NCBI GenBank assembly: GCA_016742175.1
Contig: JACVCH010000001.1
Coordinates: 434,001 to 498,000 of the forward strand
Length of the DNA: 64,000 nt
Origin: Rhizobiaceae bacterium
GTDB taxonomy: Bacteria > Pseudomonadota > Alphaproteobacteria > Rhizobiales > Rhizobiaceae
Direction: 5' to 3'
This document shows, in pieces, positions 42,288 to 51,803 of the stretch; position 1 is the stretch's first letter; every line of letters begins with the position of its first letter. The notes below the pieces were generated by a model. The model did not search any database. It had not been told where the DNA came from and worked only from the letters and a program-made list of their open reading frames with translations. Made by a program: the position numbers and the translations under genes.

Positions 42288-43231
42288 TGACGCAAGCGCT
42301 TCGCATCGATATCGCCGTCTGTACCTACAGACGTCCGCAACTCGCAGAGACGCTTCGCTCACTCGGCGCGCTCGTCGTGCCTGAGGGCGTGACGCTGCGG
42401 CTGATCGTGGCGGACAACGATGTCCGGCCGAGCGCCGAAGGGATCGTCCGCGACATGACCCAGCGCCTGCCGTTCCCGGTCACCTATGTCCATTGCCCCG
42501 CTTCCAACATCTCGCTCGCCCGCAATGCCTGCCTCGACCATGCGGAGGGCGACTGGCTCGCCTTCATCGACGATGATTGCAGTGCGTCGCCGCATTGGCT
42601 CGCGGCACTCGTCGCCAAGGCGCGCGAGAGGGATGCCGATGCGGTTCTGGGGCCGGTCGAGGCGATCTATGGCGAGGGAGCGCCGGGCTGGATGCGGCAC
42701 GGCGATTTCCATTCGACCAATCCCGTCTTCGTGCGCGGCCGGCTCCTGACCGGCTACACCTGCAATGTGCTGATGAACGTCGCAGCGCCTTCGCTCGAAG
42801 GTCGCCGGTTCAACCTCGCGCTCGGGCGCACCGGCGGGGAGGATACCGAGTTCTTCTCCGGCATGGTGCGTGACGGCGGGCGTCTTGCCTTTGCGGGCGA
42901 TGCGCTGGCCAGCGAGCCGGTACCAGTCGACCGGGCGCAGCTCGGCTGGCTGGCCAAGCGACGCTTCCGCACCGGCCAGACGCATGGCCGGCTGCTCGCG
43001 ACGGCCAATGACGGCGCGTCGGCCAAAGCCGTCGCGCTGGCGATAGCAAAAGCTGCGTTCTGTGCAGGCGGTGCGGTCGTCACAGTGCTCGCGCCTGTCG
43101 CGCGCAATCGCTACCTGCTGCGCGCGATCATGCATTCCGGCGTCGTCAGCGGCCTTCTGGGCGTGCGCGAGATCGCGCTTTACGGCGACGCTTCCGCCGC
43201 CATCGAGGGGAGGCGCGACCATGCGGCCTGA
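42284..43231 (+). CDS. exoM: succinoglycan glucosyltransferase ExoM (GT2)
   Basis: A 315-residue GT2 enzyme. It starts IDIAVCTYRRPQLAETLRSL, continues SNISLARNACLDHAEGDWLA with the acidic motif FIDDDCSASPHWL near residue 95, and contains GRTGGEDTEFFSGMV near 190. ExoM adds the fourth sugar in S. meliloti (protein length about 309). The first of two adjacent ATGs (42284) overlaps the exoA stop. The 3' end overlaps exoO by 11 bases. Confidence 0.88.
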   Translation: MMTQALRIDIAVCTYRRPQLAETLRSLGALVVPEGVTLRLIVADNDVRPSAEGIVRDMTQRLPFPVTYVHCPASNISLARNACLDHAEGDWLAFIDDDCSASPHWLAALVAKARERDADAVLGPVEAIYGEGAPGWMRHGDFHSTNPVFVRGRLLTGYTCNVLMNVAAPSLEGRRFNLALGRTGGEDTEFFSGMVRDGGRLAFAGDALASEPVPVDRAQLGWLAKRRFRTGQTHGRLLATANDGASAKAVALAIAKAAFCAGGAVVTVLAPVARNRYLLRAIMHSGVVSGLLGVREIALYGDASAAIEGRRDHAA

Positions 43232-44177
43232 CGTCAGTTTCGTGATCGCCGCCTTCAACGCACAGGAGACGATCGGGCGAGCGGTGGCGAGCGCACTCGC
43301 GCAGGAGGGTGTTTCGGTCGAGGTGATCGTCGTCGACGATTGCTCCGCCGACGACACGCGAACCCGCGTGCGCGCCATTGCCGACGACCGCATCGTGCTG
43401 GTCGAAAAGCGCATCAATGGCGGGCCGGGCGCGGCGCGCAATGCCGGCCTCGCGCTTGCCAAGGGACGCTACGTCGCCGTGCTCGATGCCGACGACACGG
43501 TCGCGCCCGACCGCATGGCGAGGCTGGTCGCGCGGGCCGATGAGGCAGGTGCGCAGATCGTTCTCGACGACCTCGAAGTCTTAGACGAACGCGGCGCGCA
43601 GCCGACGTCGCGGCCGATGTTCGGCCGGGCGCGGCTGGAGGCGCTGCCGGAGATCACGCTCGCGTCCTTCATCGCCGGCAACCTGATGTTCGAGAGCGAG
43701 TTTTCGCTCGGCTATCTGAAACCCATGATCTGCCGCGATTTCCTGCGTGCGCACGGCATCACCTATGACGAGGAACTGCGCATCGGCGAGGATTACCTGC
43801 TGATCGCCGACGCGCTCGCGCATGGCGCGCGCTGCGTGGTCGAGCCCGCGCCGGGCTATCAGTACCATCTCGTCGATGGCTCGATCTCGCGCGTCCTCAG
43901 GCCCGAGCACGTCGCTGCGATGCGCGCCGGCGACGCGCGGTTCCTGGCGCGCCATGCGCTCGACGAGGACGCAATGGCCGCGCAGGCGCGGCGCACGCGC
44001 AGCCTCGAGGAGGCGGCTTCGTTCCTCGACCTCGTCGGCCAGATCAAGGCCCGCTCGGCGATCGGCGCGATGCAGGCGGCGCTGTCCGATCCTTCCGCGA
44101 TCCGGCTTTTGAAAATGCCGATCATGGCGCGGCTGCGGCGCCTTGCCGGAAGGGGGCCGCAAACCGCGGGCACGTGA
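43221..44177 (+). CDS. exoO: succinoglycan glucosyltransferase ExoO (GT2)
   Basis: A 318-residue GT2 enzyme. It starts [20 protein letters not shown], then [16 protein letters not shown], with [14 protein letters not shown] as the metal-binding aspartates near residue 90 and [19 protein letters not shown] near 195. It is paralogous to the exoU product, with which it shares the LDADD and GED spacing. ExoO adds the fifth sugar. AGGGGAGG upstream and an 11-base overlap with exoM fix the start. exoN follows after 55 bases. Confidence 0.87.
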   Translation: MRPDVSFVIAAFNAQETIGRAVASALAQEGVSVEVIVVDDCSADDTRTRVRAIADDRIVLVEKRINGGPGAARNAGLALAKGRYVAVLDADDTVAPDRMARLVARADEAGAQIVLDDLEVLDERGAQPTSRPMFGRARLEALPEITLASFIAGNLMFESEFSLGYLKPMICRDFLRAHGITYDEELRIGEDYLLIADALAHGARCVVEPAPGYQYHLVDGSISRVLRPEHVAAMRAGDARFLARHALDEDAMAAQARRTRSLEEAASFLDLVGQIKARSAIGAMQAALSDPSAIRLLKMPIMARLRRLAGRGPQTAGT

Positions 44178-44232
44178 CCGGCGGCACCAAATTCGGCGGG
44201 GGCCAATCGAAACCATGAGAACGGATGAGACG

Positions 44233-45141
44233 ATGAAGAAAGTCAGAAAAGCGGTGATCCCCGTTGCGGGCCTCGGCACGCGGTTCCTGCCCGCGACGAA
44301 GGCGATGCCGAAGGAGATGCTGACCGTCGTCGACCGGCCCGTCGTGCAATATGCGGTCGACGAGGCACGCGAGGCGGGCATCGAGCACATCGTCTTCGTC
44401 ACCGGCCGGAACAAGCACGTCATCGAGGATCATTTCGACATCCAGCCCGAGCTGATCGACACGCTGACGCGCGCCGGCAAGACATCGGCGCTGGCGGCGA
44501 TCGAGGAATTGCAGCTCGACGCCGGCCGCGTCAGCTTCACGCGCCAGCAGTCGCCGCACGGCCTTGGCCATGCGGTGTGGTGCGCGCGCGATTTGATCGG
44601 CGACGAGCCCTTCGCGCTGCTTTTGCCCGACATGGTATCGTTCGGCGTGCGCGGATGCCTGGCGACGGCGATGCAGCTTTATCGCGAAGCCGGCGGCAAC
44701 GTCGTGTCGGTCGAGCAGTGCAACCCGCTCGAAACCGACAAATACGGCATCGTCGGCAAGGGCGGTCCCGTCGCCGACGGCTTCGCCATCACAGAGATGG
44801 TCGAGAAGCCCGAGCCGTCGCAGGCGCCGTCGAACTACTACATTAACGGCCGCTACATCCTGCAGCCGGAAATCTTCGGCCTTCTCGAAACGCAGGAGCG
44901 CGGCGCGGGCGGCGAGATCCAGTTGACCGACGCCATGGCGCGCCTGGCGCGCGTTCAGCCCTTCCACGCCGCGCCCTTCACCGGGCGCATGTTCGACACC
45001 GGCTCCAAGGCGGGCTTCATCGAGGCCAATGTGGCGATGGCACTCGCGCGCGAAGACCTTCGCGACCTCGTGCTCGGGCCGATCGCCGAACTCGTTGCCG
45101 CACACGCCGGCGCCGCCGCCCGGATCAACCGTTCGGCCTGA
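44233..45141 (+). CDS. exoN: UTP-glucose-1-phosphate uridylyltransferase ExoN/GalU
   Basis: A 302-residue nucleotidyltransferase making UDP-glucose, the donor for succinoglycan glucose residues. The N-terminal signature [20 protein letters not shown] has the consensus lysine and glycine loop, with [17 protein letters not shown] after it. [19 protein letters not shown] near 110 and [20 protein letters not shown] near 195 match GalU. The ATG at 44233 begins the conserved sequence; an ATG 18 bases earlier is possible. It is followed by exoP after 42 bases. Confidence 0.92.
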   Translation: MKKVRKAVIPVAGLGTRFLPATKAMPKEMLTVVDRPVVQYAVDEAREAGIEHIVFVTGRNKHVIEDHFDIQPELIDTLTRAGKTSALAAIEELQLDAGRVSFTRQQSPHGLGHAVWCARDLIGDEPFALLLPDMVSFGVRGCLATAMQLYREAGGNVVSVEQCNPLETDKYGIVGKGGPVADGFAITEMVEKPEPSQAPSNYYINGRYILQPEIFGLLETQERGAGGEIQLTDAMARLARVQPFHAAPFTGRMFDTGSKAGFIEANVAMALAREDLRDLVLGPIAELVAAHAGAAARINRSA

Positions 45142-45183
45142 GCCAGCACAGAAAGCGAGACGCGCCGACGGCGCGGACCCCTT

Positions 45184-47490
45184 ATGCACCACACCAATAT
45201 TGCCCTCGACTCCCGCCGGCCGACGAAGCCGGAAGAGGCCGACCAGTTCATCGATCTCGACCGCCTGTTTGCGATGGCGCGGCGGCGGCTGTCGCTGGTC
45301 GCGGTTTGCGCGGGCGTCGGGCTGGTGCTGGGCGTGGTGTTCCTCGTCCTGACGCCGCCGACCTATACGGCGGCGTCACGGATATTGCTCGACGAGAACC
45401 TGACCAAGTTCGCCGAGGAACGCGAAACGCGTCCCGCCCCGAACCAGGCCGATTCCATGGTGGCGAGCGAGGTGGAGATCCTGAAATCGGCGCGGCTCGC
45501 CCGGGTCGTGGTCGAGTCGCTCGAATTGCACGACAACGCCGATTTCCTCGATCCGCCGCAATCGCCGCAGGGCTGGCTGAAGGGCCAGCTCCGCTCGGCC
45601 GCCCGCTTCGCCTTCGGTTCCGGATCGGGTTCGGGCGAGCCCAGCGAGGACGCGCGCATCGGTCGCGCGGCGGCGATCCTGCAGCAGAACCTCGTTGCCG
45701 AGCGCATCGGCCGCAGCTACGTGATCGAGGTCAAATACAGCGCCAAGGATCGCGAAATCGCCGGGGCGGTCGCGCGGGCATATTCCGAGCAGTATCTCTC
45801 CGACCAGCTCGACGCCAATTTCGACGCGACGCAGCGCGCCGTGACGTGGCTGCAGGCGCGGCTGGAGCAGTTGCGCGCCGACTGGCTCGCCGCCTCGATG
45901 GCGGCCGAGCAGTATCGTGCGGAGAACGGGCTGACCGCGGCGCGCGGCGAACTCGTCTCCGAGCAACAGCTTTCCGATCTCAACAACCAGCTCGTTCTCG
46001 CGCAGGCCGAAACCGCCAACGCGCTGGCGCGCTACGAGCAGTACAAGTCGATCATCGACAGCGGCGAGGAGGCCGCGGTCGACAATGCGATCATCCCGAC
46101 CGACCTGACGCAAAGCTCGGTGCTGACCGATTTGAAGACGCGCTATCTCTCGATCACCGAGCGGGCGCAGGAGATCGAGACGCGCTTCGGCGAAGATCAC
46201 GCGCAGGCGGTCGCCCTGCGCACGCAGAGTGGCGAGCTTCGACGCCAGATCTTCCAGGAACTGAAGCAGGTCACCGAGAGCTACCGCACGGAATACGAGG
46301 TGGCGCGCGCCCGCGAAGCCTCGCTGCGCGAGAATGTCGGGACGATGAGCGGCGAGAGTTCGGCGACCGGACAGTCGATGGTCAAGCTGCGCGAACTCGA
46401 TCAGCAGGCCTCCGCGCTCGGCACGCTCTACGAGACCTTCCTCGCCCGCTACGAGGAAGCCTCCCAGCGCCAGTCCTTCCCGATCGCCGAGGCGCGCGTC
46501 ATTTCGCAGGCGAACAACCCCGTCTCACCGTCGAGCCCGAGCAAGACGCTCGCGCTCGGCCTGTCGCTCGTGCTCGGCCTGATGGCGGGCGCCGGCATCG
46601 GCGGCCTCCTGGAATTCCGCGAGCGCTTCTTCCGCACCGGCGACGACGTGCGCGACGGCCTCGGCCTCGATTTCCTCGGCTACCTGCCGCTTCTCGGCTC
46701 GACGCGCTCCACTGCCAAGCCGCAGGGAAGCACGCCGACCGGCGAGCCGAACGCGCTCGACCATACGGGGTCGAGCCTTCTCAGGATCGCCGTCTTCTCG
46801 CCGGCCTCGCTTTTTGCCGACACGCTGCGCAGCGCCAAGCTCGCCAGCGACGTCGTCCTCCATCACAAGCCCTCGAAGGTGATCGGCTTCGTCTCCGTCC
46901 TGCCGCGCGAGGGCAAGACGACGGCTGCCGCGAACTTTGCCGGGCTGCTCGCGGCGAACGGTTCGCGCGCGCTCCTGATCGACGGCGACCTGCGCAATCC
47001 GGGCTTGAGCCGCCGGCTCGGCTCGCAGCCGAAGGCCGGCCTCGTCGAAGCGCTGGTCGGGCGCGTGCCCTGGCAGAACTCGCTTCTGGCCGACCAGAAG
47101 ACGGGTCTGTCGATCCTGCCGGCGGTCGTCCGCGGACGCCTGTCGCACACGAGCGAACTCATCTCGGGCGAGGCCATGCGCGCGCTTCTGGACGAGATGC
47201 GCGGCCATTTCGACTACATCGTCGTCGACCTGCCGCCGCTCGGCCCCGTCATCGACGCGCGCGCCTTCGCACCGCTTGCCGATGGCTTCCTGTTCGTCAC
47301 CGAATGGGGCGGCACGCCGCGCGCGCTGGTGCGCCAGACGCTCCAGGGCGAACCGCAGATCGCGGCCAAGACGATGGGCCTCATCCTCAACAAGACGGAC
47401 ATGAAACGTTTGCCGAAGTATGGATCGGCCGGCGGTGCCGAGCGCTATTTCCACCGCTATGCCGCCTATTACGGCGAGCAGAGCGGCTAG
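45184..47490 (+). CDS. exoP: exopolysaccharide chain-length and tyrosine-kinase protein ExoP
   Basis: A 768-residue polysaccharide co-polymerase with BY-kinase domain. The Wzz domain starts near residue 20, with a first transmembrane helix at about 38-58 and a periplasmic coiled coil at about 200-420. Next come a proline-rich segment (NPVSPSSPSKT, near 443) with a second helix (LGLMAGAGIGG). The ATPase region has Walker A LPREGKTTAAANFAG near 575 and LLIDGDLRNPG. A C-terminal tyrosine cluster (Y755, Y759, Y762, Y763) is the likely autophosphorylation site. It controls succinoglycan polymer length. It overlaps the convergent phosphatase by four bases. Confidence 0.93.
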   Translation: MHHTNIALDSRRPTKPEEADQFIDLDRLFAMARRRLSLVAVCAGVGLVLGVVFLVLTPPTYTAASRILLDENLTKFAEERETRPAPNQADSMVASEVEILKSARLARVVVESLELHDNADFLDPPQSPQGWLKGQLRSAARFAFGSGSGSGEPSEDARIGRAAAILQQNLVAERIGRSYVIEVKYSAKDREIAGAVARAYSEQYLSDQLDANFDATQRAVTWLQARLEQLRADWLAASMAAEQYRAENGLTAARGELVSEQQLSDLNNQLVLAQAETANALARYEQYKSIIDSGEEAAVDNAIIPTDLTQSSVLTDLKTRYLSITERAQEIETRFGEDHAQAVALRTQSGELRRQIFQELKQVTESYRTEYEVARAREASLRENVGTMSGESSATGQSMVKLRELDQQASALGTLYETFLARYEEASQRQSFPIAEARVISQANNPVSPSSPSKTLALGLSLVLGLMAGAGIGGLLEFRERFFRTGDDVRDGLGLDFLGYLPLLGSTRSTAKPQGSTPTGEPNALDHTGSSLLRIAVFSPASLFADTLRSAKLASDVVLHHKPSKVIGFVSVLPREGKTTAAANFAGLLAANGSRALLIDGDLRNPGLSRRLGSQPKAGLVEALVGRVPWQNSLLADQKTGLSILPAVVRGRLSHTSELISGEAMRALLDEMRGHFDYIVVDLPPLGPVIDARAFAPLADGFLFVTEWGGTPRALVRQTLQGEPQIAAKTMGLILNKTDMKRLPKYGSAGGAERYFHRYAAYYGEQSG

Positions 47491-48284
47491 TGTACGTTGC
47501 TGAAATAGCGGCCGCGGTCCTGCCAGATGCGCAGCGCGGTCAGCCGTCCCGTCTTGAACGCGCCGGTGTCGACATTCATCCGCCGGCCGACCCGCCCGGC
47601 ATTCTCGACCGGCGTGTGGCCGTGGACGACATAGCGCGGCAAGCTGTCCGATGCGTCGTGGAACGCCTTGCGGATGAAGAGCAGATCCTCGTCGCGCTGG
47701 TCTTCGATCGGAATGCCGGGCCGGATACCGGCATGGACGAAAAGATAACGGCCGGCGTCGATCAGGATCGGCATCGCACGCAGGAGGGCCACGTGGTGCG
47801 CCGGGATTGCGGCCCGGACCCGCGCATCGACGCTGGCCGGATCGGCGTTGATCGCGCGCAACGCGTCCGGCTCGACGCCGTAGGAGCCAAGCGTCGGCAG
47901 CCCGCCGACCGTCAGCCAGTCGGCAAGCGCGATCCGGCCGTCGACATAGTCGAGCATGAACCGCTCGTGATTGCCCATCAGGCAGAAGCGGTGGAAGCCC
48001 GCCGGCGCGGGCCGCGCCAGATGTTCCAGCACGTCGGCGGAGCGCGGGCCGCGATCGACATAATCGCCGAGCATGACGATCAGCTTCTCGCTGGGAAGAC
48101 GCGATGCGTCGTCGGCGATGATCGCTTCGAGCGCCAGCAGCTCATCGAGGCAGCCATGCACGTCGCCGATCGCATAGACGGCGACGCCGTCGATGGCGAT
48201 GCGCAGGCGCGGGGGGCCGGCACGCTTGCCCGCCTCCGCGGGAGTCCCCGACGAAAACGGTCTCGGCAGTTTCCAGCCCGTCAT
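47487..48284 (-). CDS. metallophosphatase, PP2A/ApaH-like serine/threonine phosphatase family
   Basis: A 265-residue binuclear metallophosphatase. All core motifs are present in order: GDVHG near residue 40, GDYVDRGPRS near 72, GNHE near 103, the HAGIRPG histidine near 185 and VVHGHTPV near 220. The family includes PrpA/PrpE-type protein phosphatases and symmetrical dinucleotide hydrolases; the substrate is not readable. It sits between exoP and exoH but on the opposite strand, overlapping exoP by four bases. A role in countering phosphorylation is possible, though ExoP is a tyrosine kinase and this is not a tyrosine-phosphatase fold. Confidence 0.83.
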   Translation of the reverse strand: MTGWKLPRPFSSGTPAEAGKRAGPPRLRIAIDGVAVYAIGDVHGCLDELLALEAIIADDASRLPSEKLIVMLGDYVDRGPRSADVLEHLARPAPAGFHRFCLMGNHERFMLDYVDGRIALADWLTVGGLPTLGSYGVEPDALRAINADPASVDARVRAAIPAHHVALLRAMPILIDAGRYLFVHAGIRPGIPIEDQRDEDLLFIRKAFHDASDSLPRYVVHGHTPVENAGRVGRRMNVDTGAFKTGRLTALRIWQDRGRYFSNVH

Positions 48285-48357
48285 GTGCTCAACTCACGCC
48301 CCGGCAACATGCCGTCCGCGCAAAGGACGGCGGGGCAAAGCAAAACCGGAGAAGTCG

Positions 48358-49500
48358 ATGTTGCAGACCCATCCTGCACCTTTCGCCGTTCCACCCGTTT
48401 CGAACTCCATGTCGCAGCGCGTCGCCATCGCGCGAACGCTGTGCATCTTCTTCATGACCTATGTCCATGTGCAGCCCGGCATAGCCGAGAACGTCTACGA
48501 CCGCGAGGCCGGGCTGTTCGACATCGTCTATTTCGTGCTGACGCGGCTGATCGGGCTGAGTTCCGTCTCGCTGCTCGGCATCGTCTCGGGCTATTTCATC
48601 GTCTCCAGCCTCGTCAAGGCGGGCACGGGAAATGTCATCGCGGCCAAATTGCGCACCATCGTGGTGCCGCTGGTCTCGTGGAACGCGCTGATGCTCTTGC
48701 TGCTCGTCGGCTACGGCATCCTCTCGGGCAACTGGCGCGACATGCCGGACGTGACGACGCTCGGACTCATGAATGCGTTTCTGGCGATCACCGAATGGCC
48801 GCTGGTCGTGCCGCTCTGGTTCCTGCGCGATCTCTTCGTCTGCTGCCTTCTTTCGCCCCTCCTGCTGGTCGGTCTGCGCCGTTCGGCGCCGGCGGTGTTT
48901 GCCGTACTGATCGCCTATACGCTGTTCGGCACGGACTGGTATCTGATGCAGCGGCCGCAATTGCTCCTGTTCTTCGCCATTGGCATGTGGCTGCGCATTG
49001 CCGACATCCGCGAGGTTTCGCTCGACCGGGCGCTGCGTCCGTTCCTCGCGGGCCTTGCGATCATGGTGGCGATCTTCCTCGTGCTGCGCATCGAGCGCGT
49101 CTCGATCAGCGAGATGGACGAGACGCTGCGCATCGTGCTCGACACGGGCCTGCGGCTGACGATGGCTGCCGGTTGCTGGCTCCTGACAGATGTTATCCGC
49201 CGCTCGCGCTTCGGATCAGCGTTCATCCGGTTCGAGCCCTACACGTTCTTCCTCTTCTGCAGTCACGCGATCGTATTCACCTTCGGCGGCATTCTTCTGC
49301 GCCGGGTGTTCGGCAATTACGGGTCCGAGCTCTTCCCCGTCTCGTTCTTCCTGCAGCCGGTCATCGCGGTCGTCGCGGCGATCGTCGGGCTGCACCTCGT
49401 CGGCCGCTTCGCATCGACTGCATTCCTGTTCAACGCCGGCAAGCGGTTGCCGGCGGCTGAACCCACGGTTCGCCAGGTCGCGCATCAGGATGCGCGATGA
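48358..49500 (+). CDS. exoH: succinoglycan succinyltransferase ExoH-like (acyltransferase 3)
   Basis: A 380-residue integral membrane acyltransferase with about ten hydrophobic helices. The N-terminal region RTLCIFFMTYVHVQPG carries the histidine typical of acyltransferase-3 enzymes, and LWFLRDLFVCCLLSPLLLV lies near residue 155. ExoH transfers succinyl groups to succinoglycan, which is needed for cleavage by ExoK and for symbiosis. GGAGAAG stands five bases before the ATG at 48358; a longer frame upstream overlaps the phosphatase gene. exoZ, the acetyltransferase paralogue, is not in the window, so acetyl rather than succinyl transfer is not excluded. Confidence 0.82.
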   Translation: MLQTHPAPFAVPPVSNSMSQRVAIARTLCIFFMTYVHVQPGIAENVYDREAGLFDIVYFVLTRLIGLSSVSLLGIVSGYFIVSSLVKAGTGNVIAAKLRTIVVPLVSWNALMLLLLVGYGILSGNWRDMPDVTTLGLMNAFLAITEWPLVVPLWFLRDLFVCCLLSPLLLVGLRRSAPAVFAVLIAYTLFGTDWYLMQRPQLLLFFAIGMWLRIADIREVSLDRALRPFLAGLAIMVAIFLVLRIERVSISEMDETLRIVLDTGLRLTMAAGCWLLTDVIRRSRFGSAFIRFEPYTFFLFCSHAIVFTFGGILLRRVFGNYGSELFPVSFFLQPVIAVVAAIVGLHLVGRFASTAFLFNAGKRLPAAEPTVRQVAHQDAR

Positions 49501-49527
49501 ATTCATGAGTTTGAACAAGGAGATCAC

Positions 49528-50529
49528 ATGACGGTTCTGGTGACGGGTGGTGCAGGCTATATCGGCAGCCACATGGTTTGGAAGCTGGTCGAAGCCGGCG
49601 AGGATGTGGTCGTGCTCGACGATCTGTCGACGGGCTTCGGCTGGGCGCTGCCGATCGACGTGAAACTGTTCGTCGGCGACATCGCCGATGACGGCCTCGT
49701 CGATCGGATCATGCGCGCGCATCGGGTCGACGCGATCATCCATTTCGCCGGATCGATCGTGGTGCCGGATTCGGTCGCCGATCCGCTGGGCTACTATTTG
49801 AACAACACGGTCAGATCGCGCGCTCTGATCGCGTCCGCCGTGCGCAACGGCGTTGCGAACTTCATCTTCTCCTCGACCGCCGCCGTCTACGGCTCGCCGG
49901 AAGCCGAGGCGATTTCCGAGAACATGCCGACGGCGCCGGAATCGCCCTACGGCACCTCGAAGCTGATGACCGAGATGATGCTGCGCGACGCCGCCGCCGC
50001 GCACGACATCCGCTACACCGTGCTGCGCTATTTCAACGTCGCCGGCGCCGATCCGAACGGGCGCACCGGCCAGTCGAGCCGCGGCGCCACGCATCTGATC
50101 AAGGTCGCCGCCGAGGCCGCGCTCGGCAAGCGCGAGCGGGTCGACATCTTCGGCACCGACTATGCGACACCCGACGGCACATGTATCCGCGACTATATCC
50201 ACGTCACGGACCTCGCAAACGCGCATCATCTCGCGCTCGAGAGGCTGCGCGCGGGCGGCGATAACCTCGTTGCCAATTGCGGCTATGGTCGTGGATACTC
50301 CGTTCACGAGGTGATCCGCGCCGTCAGGCAGGTCAGCGGCGTCGATTTCGAGGTGCGCGTGGCCGGCCGGCGTCCGGGAGACGCGGTGCGGGTGGTCGCG
50401 AATGCCGATCGGGCGCGGGCGGAATTCGGCTGGCGCCCCGAGCACGACGACCTGAAGCGCATTGTCGCCCATGCGCTCGCCTGGGAAGAAGCGCTCGGCC
50501 GGCGCAATGCGGCCGTCGCCGCGGAGTGA
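49528..50529 (+). CDS. galE: UDP-glucose 4-epimerase GalE/ExoB
   Basis: A 333-residue extended short-chain dehydrogenase. The NAD motif GGAGYIGSH lies at residues about 7-15, SSTAAVYG near 115, and the catalytic YGTSK near 145. It converts UDP-glucose to UDP-galactose, the donor for ExoY's first sugar, so it corresponds to S. meliloti exoB. It follows exoH by 27 bases, with GGAGA before the ATG, and is probably co-transcribed with it. Confidence 0.93.
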   Translation: MTVLVTGGAGYIGSHMVWKLVEAGEDVVVLDDLSTGFGWALPIDVKLFVGDIADDGLVDRIMRAHRVDAIIHFAGSIVVPDSVADPLGYYLNNTVRSRALIASAVRNGVANFIFSSTAAVYGSPEAEAISENMPTAPESPYGTSKLMTEMMLRDAAAAHDIRYTVLRYFNVAGADPNGRTGQSSRGATHLIKVAAEAALGKRERVDIFGTDYATPDGTCIRDYIHVTDLANAHHLALERLRAGGDNLVANCGYGRGYSVHEVIRAVRQVSGVDFEVRVAGRRPGDAVRVVANADRARAEFGWRPEHDDLKRIVAHALAWEEALGRRNAAVAAE

Positions 50530-50548
50530 CCATTGAAGGAGACGACCG

Positions 50549-50884
50549 ATGAACCTCTTCAAGCCGTTCCGCACCCGCTCCGCGGCGCGGGACGAGGAAA
50601 CGGACAGCCAGCGCTTCGAGCGCCTGTCGCTCGCCGTCGCTGCCTGCCGCGCCGAGATCGCGCGTGAAGAAGAGGGCCTGCGCCGCCGCTACGACGAAAG
50701 CCGGCGCGATGCCGGCTTCGCACTCGAAGTGCTCGACCGATCGCCCTCTAGCACCAAACTTGCCGAAGGCCTGGACCAGCAAAGCGACGCGATCCTGACC
50801 TACGAGAAGCGGCTGCAGACGCTCGAAACGCAGGCCGAAATCCTGGCGAGGATCAGCGGATTGGTCGCCGAGCTGCGGACGTAG
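50549..50884 (+). CDS. small coiled-coil protein of unknown function
   Basis: A 111-residue, highly charged protein predicted to be mostly helical. Long Arg/Glu-rich stretches with heptad-like leucines run through residues about 20-60 and 75-108 (KRLQTLETQAEILARISGL). No signal peptide, cysteine cluster or enzymatic motif is visible. GAAGGAG lies eight bases before the ATG and the gene follows galE by 19 bases, so it may be translated from the same mRNA. I do not recognise the family. Confidence 0.6.
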   Translation: MNLFKPFRTRSAARDEETDSQRFERLSLAVAACRAEIAREEEGLRRRYDESRRDAGFALEVLDRSPSSTKLAEGLDQQSDAILTYEKRLQTLETQAEILARISGLVAELRT

Positions 50885-50917
50885 CGGCCGGTCGGATCGC
50901 GCGGGGTCGAAGGAAAG

Positions 50918-51007
50918 TGGCGGAGAGGGAGGGATTCGAACCCCCGATGGGCTTGCACCCATGCCGCATTTCGAGTGCGGTGCATTCGACCACTCTGCCA
51001 CCTCTCC
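50918..51007 (-). tRNA. tRNA-Ser (CGA)
   Basis: On the minus strand 90 bases fold as a class II tRNA with encoded CCA. The acceptor arms are GGAGAGG and CCTCTCC, with a G discriminator. The anticodon arm CCGCA-CTCGAAA-TGCGG gives anticodon CGA (50971-50973), read as serine UCG. A variable arm pairs around GGGTGCAAGCCC, and the T-loop is GGTTCGAATCC. The long variable arm and anticodon together identify serine. Confidence 0.95.
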
Positions 51008-51041
51008 GCGGGTCGTGGTTCGCTCTTTCGAACGCGGCGCA

Positions 51042-51070
51042 CACATAGCCATTGTGATGGAGCGGCACAA
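51042..51070 (-). promoter_or_regulatory. sigma-70-type promoter for tRNA-Ser
   Basis: On the minus strand TTGTGC (51070-51065) and TATGTG (51047-51042) are separated by 17 bases. The -10 ends 34 bases before the tRNA 5' end, which fits a short leader. Confidence 0.5.
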
Positions 51071-51140
51071 GGGGTTTTGTCGACGAAATGGCGGCGTTCG
51101 GACGGAGCGACGCGAAAGCGCGGCAGCGGGGCGGTTCGCG

Positions 51141-51169
51141 TTGACTTCAAGGCGGCGCTGACGTATGAG
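51141..51169 (+). promoter_or_regulatory. sigma-70-type promoter for rplU-rpmA
   Basis: TTGACT (51141-51146) and TATGAG (51164-51169) are separated by exactly 17 bases, close to the vegetative consensus. Transcription would start near 51176 and leave a leader of about 138 bases before rplU. Confidence 0.6.
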
Positions 51170-51313
51170 CAGCCTCGAAAATCCGGTGTGGCGTCTCGCC
51201 GCGCCGGTTCTTTGCTGGAAAATTCGCCCGCAGGGACAGTTTCAACCGACTGAACAAGAAGCCGGCCGGGTGCTCGCGCATTCAGAGCCGGAACCGAACA
51301 GAAAGGACAAAAA

Positions 51314-51778
51314 ATGTTCGCAGTCATCAAGACCGGTGGCAAGCAGTATCGCGTCGCCGCCGACCAGGTGCTGGAGATCGGCCGCGTCGAAGGCGAGATC
51401 GGCGACATCGTCGAGATCGTCCACGTGCTCGCGCACGGCAATGGCGACGACGTGACGATCGGTGCGCCGCTCGTGTCGGGCGCTTCGGTCTCCGCCGAGA
51501 TCATCGACCAGAACCGCGCCGAGAAGGTCATCGCGTTCAAGAAGCGCCGCCGCCAGAATTCGCGCCGCAAGCGCGGCCACCGTCAGCTTCTGACGACGGT
51601 CCGCATCTCGGAGATCCTGCTCGACGGCGCCAAGCCCTCGAAGAAGGCTTCCGAGAAAAAGGCTGGCGAGAAGAAGGCTGCGAAGGCCGAAGCCGGCGAC
51701 GAGAAGCCGAAGGCCGCCAAGAAGGCAGCGCCGAAGAAGGCCGCCGCCAAGACCGAAGCTGCCGAAGCCGGCGAATAA
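51314..51778 (+). CDS. rplU: 50S ribosomal protein L21
   Basis: A 154-residue ribosomal protein. The conserved L21 core (residues 1-103) begins [18 protein letters not shown] and includes [16 protein letters not shown], the rRNA-binding basic region. A Lys/Ala-rich tail of about 50 residues (repeats such as [11 protein letters not shown]) extends beyond the E. coli length of 103, as is common in Rhizobiales. GAAAGGA precedes the ATG. rpmA follows after 25 bases, the universal L21-L27 pair. Confidence 0.97.
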   Translation: MFAVIKTGGKQYRVAADQVLEIGRVEGEIGDIVEIVHVLAHGNGDDVTIGAPLVSGASVSAEIIDQNRAEKVIAFKKRRRQNSRRKRGHRQLLTTVRISEILLDGAKPSKKASEKKAGEKKAAKAEAGDEKPKAAKKAAPKKAAAKTEAAEAGE

Positions 51779-51803
51779 GAACAAGGCATAAAGGAGAACT
51801 CCC

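Larger units (their letters stand above)
51008..51313. other. 306-base divergent region between tRNA-Ser and rplU
   Basis: No gene is supported here. It holds a minus-strand promoter for the tRNA (51042-51070) and a plus-strand promoter for rplU (51141-51169). About 140 bases of rplU leader follow, without a recognised riboswitch or a terminator. Confidence 0.65.

Noticed and set aside
45306-49460. A 1384-codon open frame on the plus strand across exoP, the phosphatase and exoH
   Set aside because: It is in another frame over recognisable genes on both strands. Its translation is arginine-rich and low in complexity, typical of GC-rich shadow frames.
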